A DNA stretch of 64,000 bases from Polyporus tsugae. Lineage: Eukaryota > Basidiomycota > Agaricomycetes > Polyporales > Polyporaceae. The translations under genes and the position numbers were made by a program. Position 1 is the stretch's first letter. Each line of letters starts with the position of its first letter. Where the stretch lies: contig JAHRBS010000002.1 of assembly GCA_024305745.1 (NCBI GenBank), positions 1-64,000 on the forward strand. The letters are read 5' to 3'. Shown piece after piece: positions 10,799 through 22,130 of this stretch. The notes under the pieces are model-generated. The model made no database searches, had not been told where the DNA came from, and saw only the letters and a list, made by a program, of their open reading frames with translations.

Positions 10799-11166
10799 TC
10801 GGGGGAATGATGATGTCCGACTTGGTATAGTTCACGCACCGGTGGGGAGGCCTGTCCTGTAGCGGAGGGAGAGGGGGAGATGTCTAGAACGAAGAGGACA
10901 AGATGCGGGGCCCCACAGACAAGAAATATGAGGGACGGCGGGGCCGGAATGTCGGAAAATCGGTGGAAAGGAAAGCGAGCTCAGCGAGCCAAGGAATCTG
11001 TCCTCTCCCAAGTTCCGTGAATACGCGCCCTGATGACGTTCCCGTGCTCTCCACGTGATGCCATCCCGTCGCGTCGCGTCTGCGGGCCTGCAGCGAGATG
11101 AGTTTGAACCGTTTGCCTTCCAACCACCATCTGATTCGTCCTGCGTATTCGAGCTCTCCTCCAGCA
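10799..11166. promoter_or_regulatory. Shared divergent promoter, carrier / HOP2
   Basis: These 368 bases separate two divergently transcribed starts, at 10798 (minus) and 11167 (plus), so both promoters must lie here or overlap the genes. No sharp TATA box stands out. Confidence 0.5.
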
Positions 11167-13066
11167 ATGGCTACAAAATCAAAGGCCTCGGACGCGAAGG
11201 TTCCCATACTCAAAGGAAAGGAAGGTTCGACCACTCCCATGGCATCCGTCCGAGGGCGCATATACTCACACGTTCATTTTCGATATCGACACACAGCTGA
11301 AGACAAAGTTCTCGACTACATGAAAAGAGTAAGAATACACGCATATATTACCTCCACCGCTCGCTCCCCCCCCCCCCCCCAATAACACGCCCCACTGCGT
11401 AGATGAACCGTCCCTTCGGCGCGGTCGATGTCTCCGCAAACCTCAAGGGCTCCGTTCCGAAGGCTGCCGCCCAGAAGATCCTCGTAGCTCTTGCAGAGCG
11501 TGGACAGCTCGTTCAGAAAACATGTGGTCAGTACACTTTGCTCGCCTAGAGTCTGGTTCACTTGCGGGCTAGTCCCACGACGCCTCGGCGCGCCCGAGCA
11601 ACGGACGGGGCATGCAAGGCAGTGCCATCCATATGCATGAACCACCCCGCGCTGAAAATGCTATTCGCTCTCTGGGCAATGCGCATATAGTCAGCTTCCT
11701 CTGAGTACAGAGTACCACACCGAAACCACGAGGGCTGCGACATTATGTCTCGGCTTCTGCCCTCCGTACATCCCGCGAGGGTTCGGCGCGCTGGGGTGTA
11801 GGATAGATTGCATTCCTACCCCTGTAGCGAGCTGCTCGGATGACTGAGCGCATGCGCTTGCGTCCAAGAGTTCAAGCATCGAGTATCGAGCATGAGGCGA
11901 ACGGAGCGGCGGTCACCGATGCCAGAACGGGCGGTGTGGACCGTCGACGTCGCCGCAATGTTCGGATGCGGTCATTGCGTATGGAGAGCGACTCACCGGG
12001 TACCATTCCTGGGAGTATCGTCCATTGCATCGCAGTCTCGAGGGAACCCAGTTCTACGTTGGCGAGCTTTTAGCGATCTCCCTTGAAACAGGAAATGGCA
12101 TCCCGTACCTTGGTGGTCGCAATGTCGTACACACGATTGTCATGGACGAAATCAGTCCGAGAACACATGCCGTGCCTGAGTCGTGAGGCTCGGGGCCGTT
12201 CGCTCGAGACGCACTTACACACGTACCGTCAGGCAAGACGACGTTCTTTGTAGTCAACCAGGCGAACTTAGAAGACATGCCCGTGGAGAAACTGGCTGCG
12301 TTAGAAAGCGAGTACAAGAAGATGGACGACGAAAACAAACAGCTGGTGGCAGAGACGAAGATGCTTAGCGCTGGTGCGTCGATGTCCTGCCAACACGCGA
12401 GGTGGTTAATAATAGCTGGCCTTGATACTGTGTGGACAGACGTCGCGAAATTGAAGAACGCGCTGACAGACGAGGAGCTGGCGTTCGAAATAGGAAAGGT
12501 TGCAGATGCGGTACGTACGCGGTCGGCTATGCAGCCCTCTGTGCGATCCTCCGACGCTCCGGCTGAAAGGGTCCTCGCGACGGGTGGCGGAAATATCAAT
12601 GAGATGAAGCTCGATCACTGACCTGACTGCTATGCCCTTCTGCATTGAAATTGCGGACGGCGCCCGACCGCGTTCTGGAATTTCGCAACTGGCAGATCGA
12701 GAAGGCACGGACGCACCTGGAACCGCTGCGAGCGGGAATGCCGTTGGTATCCGCGGAGGAAAGCGAGCAGCTGGAAGCGGAGTGGGGGCGGTGGAGGAAC
12801 GAATGGGTCCGTCGACGCAAGATATTCTATACGTCCGTGCCCGGTCCTTTATTCATTCGTGCGGCTTGCAGGGGCGCGTCACGTCTAGATCTGACAATGC
12901 TTGATCTGACAGGTTCTGGTCCCTCGTCACGGACGCGCTGACGCCCCAGCAGGCGAGAGAACTGGAAGAAGATCTAGGAATAGAACAGGACACGGGGGAG
13001 CACGGAACGTTGGAGAAGGGGCCGCTGTGTTCGATTGGGAGCGTGCTGGGGAAGAGACGGAGATGA
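11167..13066 (+). CDS. HOP2: HOP2 homologue (homologous-pairing protein, TBPIP family)
   Basis: Seven exons (11167-11224, 11297-11328, 11403-11526, 12233-12373, 12416-12510, 12696-12832, 12913-13066) give about 246 residues, near the usual 215-230. The N-terminal winged helix reads DYMKRMNRPFGAVDVSANLK, then AAAQKILVALAERGQLVQK and GKTTFFVVNQ. A coiled coil follows (LAALESEYKKMDDENKQLVA), and the C-terminus has EKARTHLEPLRAG, SAEE, EWVRRRKIF and a final LVTDALTPQQARELEEDLGI. HOP2 with MND1 stimulates Dmc1/Rad51 strand exchange in meiosis. No MND1 gene is in this window. The 42-nt intron at 12374-12415 is in frame and may be retained. Intron 3 is 706 nt, odd for this genome. Confidence 0.85.
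11527..12232 (+). other. Long intron 3 of HOP2 with an unexplained open frame
   Basis: Donor GTCAGT and acceptor CGTCAG bound 706 nt. Around 11940-12182 a plus-strand frame without stops reads protein-like (GYHSWEYRPLHRSLEGT, then GNGIPYLGGRNVVHTIVMDE) and ends at TGA. I do not recognise it. It could be a captured gene fragment, an alternative 3' exon or chance. Confidence 0.45.
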
Positions 13067-13437
13067 GCTGGGAATGGGTGGTCTTGTGCCGGCCTCGAGC
13101 TCTCTGTGATACGTTATGTACTGCACTTGTATGTAACTGAGGAGGGTGTCCGACGACATGGAATGTTGAACGTTGTCAACGTTCCTGCAGCCTGGAGGGA
13201 GCGAGCAACTGCGGGTGACGGGAGCACGTGGATGTGGTCCGTGCGTCTGCTAAATATGGGACGGGGTTGGCAGTGTGGATGGCCGGCTATTTGCGGAGTG
13301 CGAACGGGAGACGGGGGATATTTAGGGCGATGGGGGCGACGTGTGCTGGCAACGACTCTCTTTCTCCTCCTCCCTCCCTTCCTCTATTGACCCTCGCGGT
13401 CCCTTCCTTCTACCGTAGCCCTCCGACCCGTCTCGCA
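13067..13437 (+). promoter_or_regulatory. Upstream region of the glycoprotein gene
   Basis: A 371-bp gap. A TATTTA box lies near 13317-13323, about 120 bp before the ATG, and a pyrimidine-rich stretch (13360-13436) directly precedes it. Such CT-rich leaders are common in strongly expressed fungal genes. No other gene is seen. Confidence 0.4.
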
Positions 13438-14784
13438 ATGTCCACTGTCGCTCTTTCAGCTCTTCTCGCCATCTCGGCTGCTACTTCGGGCGTTCTCGCC
13501 CAGTCCGCTACCTCTTCTTCCTTGACTCCCCTCGCCTCAAAGCACTTTTCATACCCCAGCGGCATTGTAAGTGGTCCTCCCTTCTTGTTGGGTCCTCGCT
13601 GGGGGTACAGCCGATGTTGCGTCGAACCCTACGACTGGGCTGCTGGATGCTGATCAAGTACTGATGAATTTCGCTTTCTGGACAGCCCTACCAAGCGGAT
13701 CCCGACAATGGCGTCCGTGGTACACAGCAGGGTTACAACCTTTGCAACTCGACCACTGAGGGGGCCAACTCCCTGTGCCAGACCGCCTTCGTCAACCACC
13801 TTGACGACTGGTGTCTCTGGGCTCCCCCCAAGCCCGACTCCACCATCGGTGACACCGAGGGCGAGGAAGTCGCTTGGTGCACCAAGAAGGGCCGCGGTAC
13901 CCGTATCATCCCCGGCGGCGCCATCACTGGTGTTCAGTTCATGAAGACGCCGGGCTACCTCCAGATCGTTGGTTTCATCGATCAGACCAAGATCAACCTC
14001 CAGTCCGACGACGGTGGAGGAGAGCTCGACCCCCACGGTGCTGACCTCGTGAGTGCTCCGCAGCTCTACACCGCATGGCTCATTCTCACTACGCATCTAG
14101 CGCGGTAACCCTCTCGGTGGTCTCGTGTATACGAACGGTTTCCCGAGCAACAACGGGGACAACAGCACCTTCCAGCAGGTGATCGAGTGGCACAAGTAAG
14201 TTCCTTGCTTGTTGAAGCAGGAACATGGTGATGAATTGGCTGCGTGCAGTTTCATGGGCTCCAACTCGTTCTGCTTCAAGATTTGCGACCCTACTGGCCC
14301 CAACCCGGCGGACCTGTGCCAGCACGTCTTCGACCGTATCGGTGTTTCTTACAACTGCCCCAACGCCGCCCAGAACGGAACGTTCGAGTACTGCGAGGGT
14401 GACAACCAGGACCCCCCTGGTGTCTACACTTCGAACGGGCAGACCCTGACCTTCACTCAGCCCCCTGAATCGCTCGGTCCGATCTCGACGTTGCCTTACG
14501 ACCCCAAGATCCCCGCATCCTCGAACTGCGTCCAGCTCCAGTCTGCGGCTCTCTTCACTGACCTGGCGGCTCCCACGAGCGCGTCGAGCACTGGCAGCGG
14601 CGCGGCAGCTACGGCGACCGGTCGCTCTGGTTCTGCCGGTGCCAGTGGTTCTGCTACTCGCACGGGCTCTGGGTCAACGGCCAGTGCAACTGGTGCGTCC
14701 GGCACTAACGGTGCTGGCGTGCTCGGTGTCGCGTTCGTGCCGACGGTCGTAGGCGTCCTCGCTGCGATCGCGTTCCTTGCGTAA
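13438..14784 (+). CDS. Macrofage activating glycoprotein-like, GPI-anchored
   Basis: Four exons (13438-13566, 13686-14048, 14101-14195, 14250-14784) give 373 residues. The N-terminus is a signal peptide (STVALSALLAISAATSGVLA). The secreted domain is Cys-containing with conserved-looking stretches such as YNLCNSTTEGANSLCQTAF, GVQFMKTPGYLQIVGFID, DPHGADLRGNPLGGLVY and FCFKICDPTGPNPADLCQH. A Ser/Thr/Gly-rich stalk follows, ending in a hydrophobic tail (VAFVPTVVGVLAAIAFLA) that fits a GPI-anchor signal. Mushrooms carry several genes named 'macrofage activating glycoprotein'. The biochemical role is unknown and probably lies at the cell wall or in secretions. Introns are 52-119 nt and codon use is strongly biased to C in third positions, suggesting high expression. 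Confidence 0.85.
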
Positions 14785-15567
14785 TGCCATTGAAGCTCTC
14801 GTTCACGAATGTTATGAGGGTGTGGCAGGACTTACATACGATAGGCGCGGTGACCATCACGGGGATCGTTGTTCGTAGCTAATATAGCTGAAGCATGATC
14901 GTTTTTCGAACAATCTCACATTACACTAGCTGTAGCGCACGGACTACTATTAGGTTCTCGGCGTTGGTCTTTCATTGCCAGAAAACATACCCGTTTGCTC
15001 AGTTTAATACCATTTCGCTGAATCGGAACGCGTTGTGTGGTTAGAGTGCGCTAGTGGACGTTAGTAATTTCGTATTAGGGGGGTTTCGTAAGTGGAGACG
15101 AGGACGCGTCAGATTAGAGTTGATGTGCGATGCTTGGTTGCGTTGTTTCGTCATCCGGGACCTCCTGTTTGAGCGGCAATGGGCGTTGCAAGTCGGTGCA
15201 ACGCCGTGCTCAATGATGCCAGACTTGGGCTTCGAGTTGTTTAGAGATGCGTCGAGACGAAGGTGCATGCGTTTTGCCAGGCGATGCGAGTGATGCTGCG
15301 ATGATACAGTAGGTTGCAAACAGCGAGAACGATGGCAATGCTGAGCGGACGGAGCGCGACGATTCCGAGCTGTGGACCATCACGGTGATCGTAGCTTCAC
15401 CCGCCGCCTCTGTCCGCCCAAAGCCGGCTCCGCGTCCTTAGTCCTTCCACCACAGATCCTCCCCTTCCCCCTTTGTTTCTTTCCCCCTCTTCGTTCTTTA
15501 TTCTCGCTCCTCCCGCCTTATCCTCAGCTCACGACTTCCCCGACACGGTCACCCATACTCGTACAAC
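14785..15567. other. Intergenic, nothing recognised
   Basis: It holds the 3' flank of the glycoprotein gene and the 5' flank of the decarboxylase. A CT-rich leader (15440-15560) precedes the decarboxylase ATG. No conserved frame or repeat is visible. Confidence 0.5.
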
Positions 15568-18500
15568 ATGGCTCCGGCCCCCAAGGCCAAGGCCCTCAAG
15601 ATCGGACGCGCACTCAAGAGGCTTCCCGCACGCGTCGCCTCGGGCGGGCGGGGGAACGGCAACACCTTCGCCCCCATGGCCGGAGAACAGCCCGTCGTCA
15701 TGCTCAGGGTGCAGGTCCTGAGCTGCACCAATCTCCTAGCCAAGGACCGGAATGGCTTCAGCGATCCGTGAGTACTAGTCCTGCCGTCTCTCTATCTGTC
15801 CCCCTTTCTGCTCGCGTGTCCCCCACGAGCTCCGGTCCTCACGTATCCCTGGCCCTGCCTGTGCCCAGGTTCGTCGTCGTCTCGCTCCTTGGGAACCGCC
15901 ACCAGACTCCCGTCGCGAAGCGCACCCTCAACCCGGCGTACAACCCCAAGGATGCCACGTTCGATTTCCCCATCCACCTCTCGCTCGCCGACAAGCTCGG
16001 CGTCGTCGAGCTCGTAGTCTGGGACAAAGACATGCTCAAGAAGGACTACCTCGGCGAGGCGTGGATCCCGCTGGAGGACTGGTTCCGCGACGGCAGCGCG
16101 TATGCGTTCGAGGACATGAACAACAAGGTGCGCCGTCACCCACCATCCTTTCGCGCCGGTGCAAGCTGACTAGGACTGGGGGTCACGGGTGACTACGCAG
16201 CTCATGTCGTCGAACCTGGTCTCGACGCGCAACTCCACCCAGGCCAGGGGAAACATCCAGGTCAAGCTCGGCTTCGTGCTGCCTCCGAACACCGCCCCGC
16301 TCATGGACTTCGGCGAGATCTACTCTGAGCTTGTCAAGAGGACGCGCCCGAGTCTCGTGTCTGCCCCTCCGGTGCGTTCATAATCCCATACGCGCGCGTT
16401 AGGTATAGAGCTAATGTCCCGCGCGTGCCTGATCCATTCGACAGACTGAAGGCATCGGCACCATTCGCTCGAACCTGGAGGGCCCGGCGTACCAAGATGA
16501 TGGCCTAAGCTCAGAAGACGAGGGTGAGAGCGACGATGAGGGCGAGGATGAGTCCCCAGCGGGCAGCCGCCTCGTGAACCTCTACATCCCGCCCTCGCAG
16601 AGCCTCACCGTTGAACCCGACCAAACGCCCCAGCACCAACCGCCATCCGCGCCCGTGCCCGCAGCCGAGACACCCATCACCCCCACGCCTGCCGCCGTGC
16701 AGAAGACACCTCAGGCCCCGAAGCCGACTTCGCCTGGGTTCAGGATCCCGAGCATGTTCCCGAGGCGGGCGAGCGCGCAGCGGTCCAACTCCGTCGACTC
16801 GGTCACGACCATGAACACGAACCACATCCCCTCGTTTGGAGGAACGGGGCTGGCGTCGACGCTCGCCGCGAGCAGCTCTGGGGCGCTCACTGCCCCGAGC
16901 TCTGGCACGTCGACACCGATTACGCCCGGGGCGGCTCCTGGGGTCATCCCGCGCCCGGCGTCGGCGCAGCAGCAGCAGAAGTCGAAGTTCCGCAAGTCGT
17001 GGGGCGCGAAGAGGAAGGACTACAACTTCAGCGCCGCGAACGACATCATGGGCATCGTGATGCTCGACATCCAGGGTGCGAAGGACCTGCCGAAGCTGAA
17101 GAACAGTGCGTCTTCTTTTTCACTCTAACTAACTCTCGATTGTGTGCGCCTTTGTTGGGTGTCGGCGCTGACCGGTGTCCAATGGCAGTGACGCGCACGG
17201 GCTGGGACATGGACCCGTTCGTGGTCGTGTCGTTCGGGAAGAAGGTGTTCCGGACGCGCGTGATCCGGCACTCGCTGAACCCGCAGTGGGACGAGAAGAT
17301 GCTGTTCCACGTCCGGCGGTACGAGACCACGTTCAAGGTGCAGCTCACTGTGCTCGACTGGGACAAGCTGTCGTCGAACGACCACGTCGGCGACGCGTCG
17401 TTTGACGTCGCGAAGCTCATCGCGGATGCGCCGACAAAGGACGAGCGGACGGGACTGTACCCCGCGGAGGAGGACGGGAAGCGGTTGATGACGGACTTCA
17501 CGCTCCCGCTTTCGACTGCGAAGGAGATGCCTTGGGAGGCCAAGCATAATCCGACCATCACGTTCAGGTAACGCGAATATGTGCCTCATTCCAGTGCAAT
17601 ATGGGTGCTAATGGCATGAGCAGAGCGAAGTACCAGCCGTACGACGCGCTCCGTCAGAAGTTCTGGCGCGAATATCTCAAGCAATACGATACTGACGACA
17701 ACGGCACGATCTCCCACCTCGAGCTCACCTCCATGCTCGACTCGCTCGGCTCGACGCTCTTGCGCGGCACCGTCGAGTCCTTCTGGACGCGCTTCAACAA
17801 GCGCTCGGAAGAGGAGCCGCTCTCGGTGAACGAGGCGATCCAGTGTCTCGAGACGGCGCTGTGCCGCCCGGCGAGCGAGAAGAAGCGCATCAACCTCGAC
17901 GAGAACATCATGGACACGTCTGCCCCCGTCACGCCTGCGATCACCAGCGGGCTCGAGGTGCAGCAGAGCGTCAACTTTGACAAGCTCGACTTCTCCGGCG
18001 TGGCGTCCTACCCCGGTCGCGAGCGCGAGGGGAGTGGCGGTGACCAGCCGAACGCGCCTCCTTCGTATCCCACAGAGCCCATGCAGCAGTCGCTGGAAGC
18101 GGCTGCGCATGGCTTGTCGACGACGCCGTCCTCGCGTACGCCTTACTCGACGTCGTCGTCGGATGCGGAGGACTCTTCGAATGGTTCAAACGGTTCAAAC
18201 GGGTCGAACGGGTCGTCACCAGAGGCGTCGTTCGAGCGTCTCATCAACGTGAAAAACTGCCCGCTCTGCCACCGCCCGCGGCTGAACTCGAAGGCGGAGG
18301 TCGACATCGTGACGCACCTGGCGGTGTGCGCGAGCCAGGACTGGGCGCGGGTCGACAAGATCGTGGTCGGCAACTACGTGACGGCGAACCAGGCGCAGCG
18401 CAAGTGGTACACCAAGGTCATCGCGAAGGTCTCGGCGGGCGACTACAAGCTCGGCGCGGTGAGTGTGGTCCGCTGTTCGCGTGGCTCCACGGTCTGTTGT

Positions 18501-19827
18501 CCTAACGTGTCTTGTGTCTTTGTCTTGTGATTTTGGCAGAACTCGGCGAACATCATCGTCCAGAACCGCTTGACGGGCCAGCTCGAGGAGGAGAAGATGC
18601 AGGTGTACGTGCGATTGGGTATCCGCCTGCTCTACAAGGGCTGGAAGAGTCGGATGGAGGGTGCACGAGGTGCGTCGAAACCAACAATAACTGCGCTCGA
18701 CCCATTGGCTGACATGTCGAAACAAAACGTGATCACAGCTCGGCGACTGCTCAAGTCGCTTTCGATCAAGCAGGGCCTCAAGTACGATGCGCCCGAGTCT
18801 GCGCGCGATATCCCCGCGTTCATCGCGTTCCACAACCTCAGCATCGACGAAGTTCGGGATCCGCTCGACTCGTTCAGTGCGTGTTTCGGATGTGGTTGGG
18901 TGATGTGTTCTCTGACGCAAGATGGCTTCCGCAGAGACCTTCAACGAGTTCTTCTACAGGTGTGTTGTGTCCGTAACACCACCGTGGTCGCATCCTGACC
19001 ACATACCGATCATGGCAGGAAACTCAAGCCGGACGCGCGCCCCGTGGAGAGCCCTGACGACCCTTACCGCCTCGTGAGCGGCGCCGACTGCCGTCTCATG
19101 GCGTTCGCGACCGTGAGCGAGGCGACCCGCCTGTGGATCAAGGGCCGCGACTTCTCGGTCGGCAGGCTGCTTGGGGAAACGTACCGCCACGAAACTGAGA
19201 GGTACATCGGGGGCGCGCTGTGCATCTTCCGGCTCGCACCGCAGGACTATCACCGGTTCCATGTCCCCGTCAACGGCACGATCGGCCCTATGACGTACAT
19301 CACGGGCGAGTACTACACGGTCAACGTGAGTCGCTGTTCCTTTCCTTCGTGGCGCATGCGTGTACGTGTACTGACTGAATCGTTCGCGTGTGGTTTAGCC
19401 GCAAGCGATCCGGACGGCGTTGGACGTGTACGGGGAGAACGTGCGCAAGATCGTGCCGATCGACAGCCCCGAGTTCGGGCGCGTCATGTGCGTGTGCATC
19501 GGCGCGATGATGGTCGGGAGCATCGAGACGACGGTGAAGGAGGGAGACTACGTCAAGCGAGGGGACGAGTTTGGGTACTTCGCGTTCGGTACGCTTTTTG
19601 CGTCTTCTTACTTCTTTTTCCTCCCCTCGCTCATCTCATCACCATCACGTCTTATGCCTTCAGGTGGGTCGACGATCGTCGTGCTTTTCGAGAAGGGCGT
19701 CGTGGAGTGGGACGAGGATCTGCTGATCAACAGCAGGGCGTGCTTGGAGACGCTGGTGCGCGTCGGGATGGGCCTCGGGCGCAGCCAGCGTAAAGCTATC
19801 ACGGACGGTAATGGCAACTCGCAGTAG
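15568..19827 (+). CDS. PSD2: Phosphatidylserine decarboxylase, type II (C2 domains)
   Basis: Twelve exons: 15568-15767, 15869-16127, 16201-16371, 16445-17105, 17189-17567, 17624-18458, 18540-18669, 18739-18876, 18935-18959, 19019-19325, 19399-19588 and 19664-19827. They encode 1152 residues. The enzyme decarboxylates phosphatidylserine to phosphatidylethanolamine in Golgi/endosome membranes. Two C2 domains are visible ([34 protein letters not shown] with [17 protein letters not shown]). An EF-hand loop ([12 protein letters not shown]) follows, then a CxxC...HxxxC stretch (CPLCHRPR). The catalytic region includes [41 protein letters not shown] and [11 protein letters not shown]. The self-cleavage motif GGST is completed only by joining exons 11 and 12. 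Exon 9 is a 25-nt microexon. Low-complexity linkers separate the domains. Confidence 0.9.
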
Positions 19828-20169
19828 AGTACTACTCATCACGAAATCCCAATCCCTTGTATACCAATCGTACCGTACAGCCGCCAGCTTTCTGTGTCTA
19901 TCGCTAGCTAGCCTTAGTTGTTGAAAATTGTATACGACCAGTAGTTTTGAACTTGGCGTGCAGCATAATGCATAATACAACGCCCTCGAGCCAGATGTAT
20001 CGATCTCGACGGCTGTATTTCGACTGAAATTATACACACCTCCGCTGCTGCTAACTCCAGCTTCATCCTTCCGGCATGCAATTATCTCCCTAACAAGCCC
20101 TATCGGACGCGGGTGAGCATCGGAGCAACTATATTGTTGCTGTTCAATATTTGTATCCGATCAATACTA
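19828..20169. other. Intergenic, AT-richer, nothing recognised
   Basis: This is the 3' flank of the decarboxylase. It is less GC-rich than the genes on either side and marks the step into the duplicated-gene zone. No feature is seen. Confidence 0.45.
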
Positions 20170-20960
20170 ATTTACGCCTGCGCCATTCGCCGCGTATACG
20201 TACGGAATGCCACAGCACATAGTAGCCAGTAACGCCACCAACTCTAAGCACAAAAAATATATCCCAAGCCCGACAAGCTCCATCATCAACCCGTCGACCG
20301 TGACTGCCCTATATCTACTCACATGGCAGGAAATCGCGAGGCAGCGCGAAGATGCCCAGGACAAGACATCCCGCCACGGCGACGCGCCCGACTCAGTCCT
20401 CCGTGCGCGTGAGGAACACGGCCAGTCCAGAAGTCATCTCCTGCGAGCGCCAAGCACGGACGCCGACGATGCAGCCGCCTACGATGCCGATGGTGAGCGA
20501 CGTGAAACGCCCCGACAAGGGTCGGGTGCCAGAGTGGGGGGAGGGAGTCCTGATTGGACGCGGCGACGGACTTGAGCACCGTCTGGAAGCCGATCCACGA
20601 GGGGACGAGGGTTAAGAAGAGGGTGACCCCGACGGATGGCGGCGCTGGAGAGCGCAGGGTTGCAACCGCCACAGAAGAAGGCGCGAATGGGCGCGTCCGC
20701 CGAGCCTTGCTCGTGCCGGTCGAGAGGGGAGAGGGAGAAAGCGGACGATGCCTGATCGGGTGCGCTTACGTCCACGGCAGCATCGGGGCGGCGGGGCTGT
20801 GAGAGCAATAGAGACAAGGGAGGGAGGCCCCTTTCGGCACCGCCGGTTGGAGGCAGATGTGCGAGGGGGGGGGACAGAAGCAGAGGCTGGAGACCCTTCT
20901 TACTAGAGGAATGATGTGGTGCTGGAGGCGTGACCATCTCGCGATCGAGGGACACGCAAT
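20170..20960 (-). pseudogene. Divergent relic of the four-helix membrane family (A0)
   Basis: On the minus strand hydrophobic segments come in the family A order but in different frames. They are GVTLFLTLVPSWIGFQTVL (about 20,620), SLTIGIVGGCIVGVRAW (about 20,490), VAVAGCLVLGIFAL (about 20,380) and a last helix ending MELVGLGIYFLCLELVALL (about 20,270). Spacing resembles the intact copies at 21.4 and 31 kb, but frame changes separate the segments. Introns could explain some changes, so an active spliced gene is not excluded. Similarity is by layout rather than clear identity. Confidence 0.35.
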
Positions 20961-21377
20961 CGAAGACGTTTTACAGTAGAAGGCGAAGATTGAGACGAGC
21001 CTTATGACGGGCAGGATGCGAATAGCGTGGGCAGTTGGTATCGGTGCTGCACTGGGAATTGTCTGGCCGCTGGAAAGAGACCAAAGAGTAGGAGGCGCGC
21101 TATGAAGTCTACATATGATCAACTTGGCGCAAGTTCTGAAGAAATCTCGTTACTCACAGCAGCATCTATTCAATATCTAAAGGAGGGCAGAATACACCGT
21201 TGATGACTCGGAGTGCCAGTGGTCCGTATGCCTAGACGTAGGCCTTGGACTCCAGACGACATCGTGCAACACCTTCCCCCGGACAATCACCCAATGCCGC
21301 GATAGTGGATAAGACACCTCCACTACAGGCCCACCATAATGTATATAGATCGACTGTCATCTATATCTGGTATATGG

Positions 21378-22130
21378 TCAGCAACGGAGACTAACCATAA
21401 TGCAGAACAAGATCGCCAGCGAAAACCCCACAAGGGACACGCCGAGTCCCGTGGCGCTCACCGCCACCGCGTGCCATGCCCCAAACGTCGCCAAACCCGG
21501 CATCATCACGAAGCCCAGAAGCATCGCGAACACGCTCGAGGGCGCACACATCGCGGAAAGGTTAAATATCTCCCAGCCTGGATCGTACCTCGTCCTTCGG
21601 GCCCGATCCGTCCGCGAGCTGGGCAGTCGGCGATGGGCCAAGTCGAGGAAGACGACCGCGCCTACAGCGAGCCCGACGACCGGAGCCCCAGCCATGGACG
21701 CCTTGAATGTCGCCACGGAATCCATCGAGTCACTATATGGGGGGATGGCGAGTACGGATTTGAGGACGAACCCGCCGACGAACCAGACGAGGGCGCTGAA
21801 GTAGAGCGCGGCCGGGGTCCCGCAAGCCGTGAGGATGACGAATTCCATCTTTGAGAGGCCAAAGATCCTCGTCCGGGGTGGGCTGGGGCCATCTTGAGGA
21901 GAGCTCTCGATGTCGGGACCTTCGGAAGAGGGGAAGGGACTGGCGACGATGGCGATGGCGCTGGCTTCGACGTCTGAAGTGGGCTTTATGGCGCAAAGCT
22001 CCACGTCGCTGTCGTCCTCTTCGTACGAGAGCGGCTCGTAACCACTCGGCGATCTGGCTGGAAGCCAGATGGCGGCGTGCATAGGGGAGTCTGCCAGGGT
22101 TGTCTGGGATACGAGGGACTCTTGAGACAT
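21378..22130 (-). CDS. Four-helix membrane protein, family A copy A1
   Basis: The frame from the conserved start (MSQESLVSQTTLADSP) is 250 residues. An in-frame ATG lies further up at 22211, but paralogues begin at MSQE. The first 95 residues are polar and acidic (SYEEDDSDVELCAIKP). Four membrane segments follow, around FVILTACGTPAALYFSALVW, GAPVVGLAVGAVVFLDLAHR, CAPSSVFAMLLGFVMMP and WHAVAVSATGLGVSLVGF. I know no function for the family. This copy pairs closely with A2 (26,645-27,534), including more than 150 bp of 3' flank. It carries about 65 extra bases near the stop, bounded by CATTATG repeats, which change the last residues. GTTAGT with a CTGAC downstream suggests these bases may include an intron. 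Confidence 0.65.
   Translation of the reverse strand: MSQESLVSQTTLADSPMHAAIWLPARSPSGYEPLSYEEDDSDVELCAIKPTSDVEASAIAIVASPFPSSEGPDIESSPQDGPSPPRTRIFGLSKMEFVILTACGTPAALYFSALVWFVGGFVLKSVLAIPPYSDSMDSVATFKASMAGAPVVGLAVGAVVFLDLAHRRLPSSRTDRARRTRYDPGWEIFNLSAMCAPSSVFAMLLGFVMMPGLATFGAWHAVAVSATGLGVSLVGFSLAILFCIMVSLRC

Noticed and set aside
12054..12599. 181-codon minus-strand frame across HOP2 exons 4 and 5
   Set aside because: It is complementary to well-supported HOP2 exons and has no domain.
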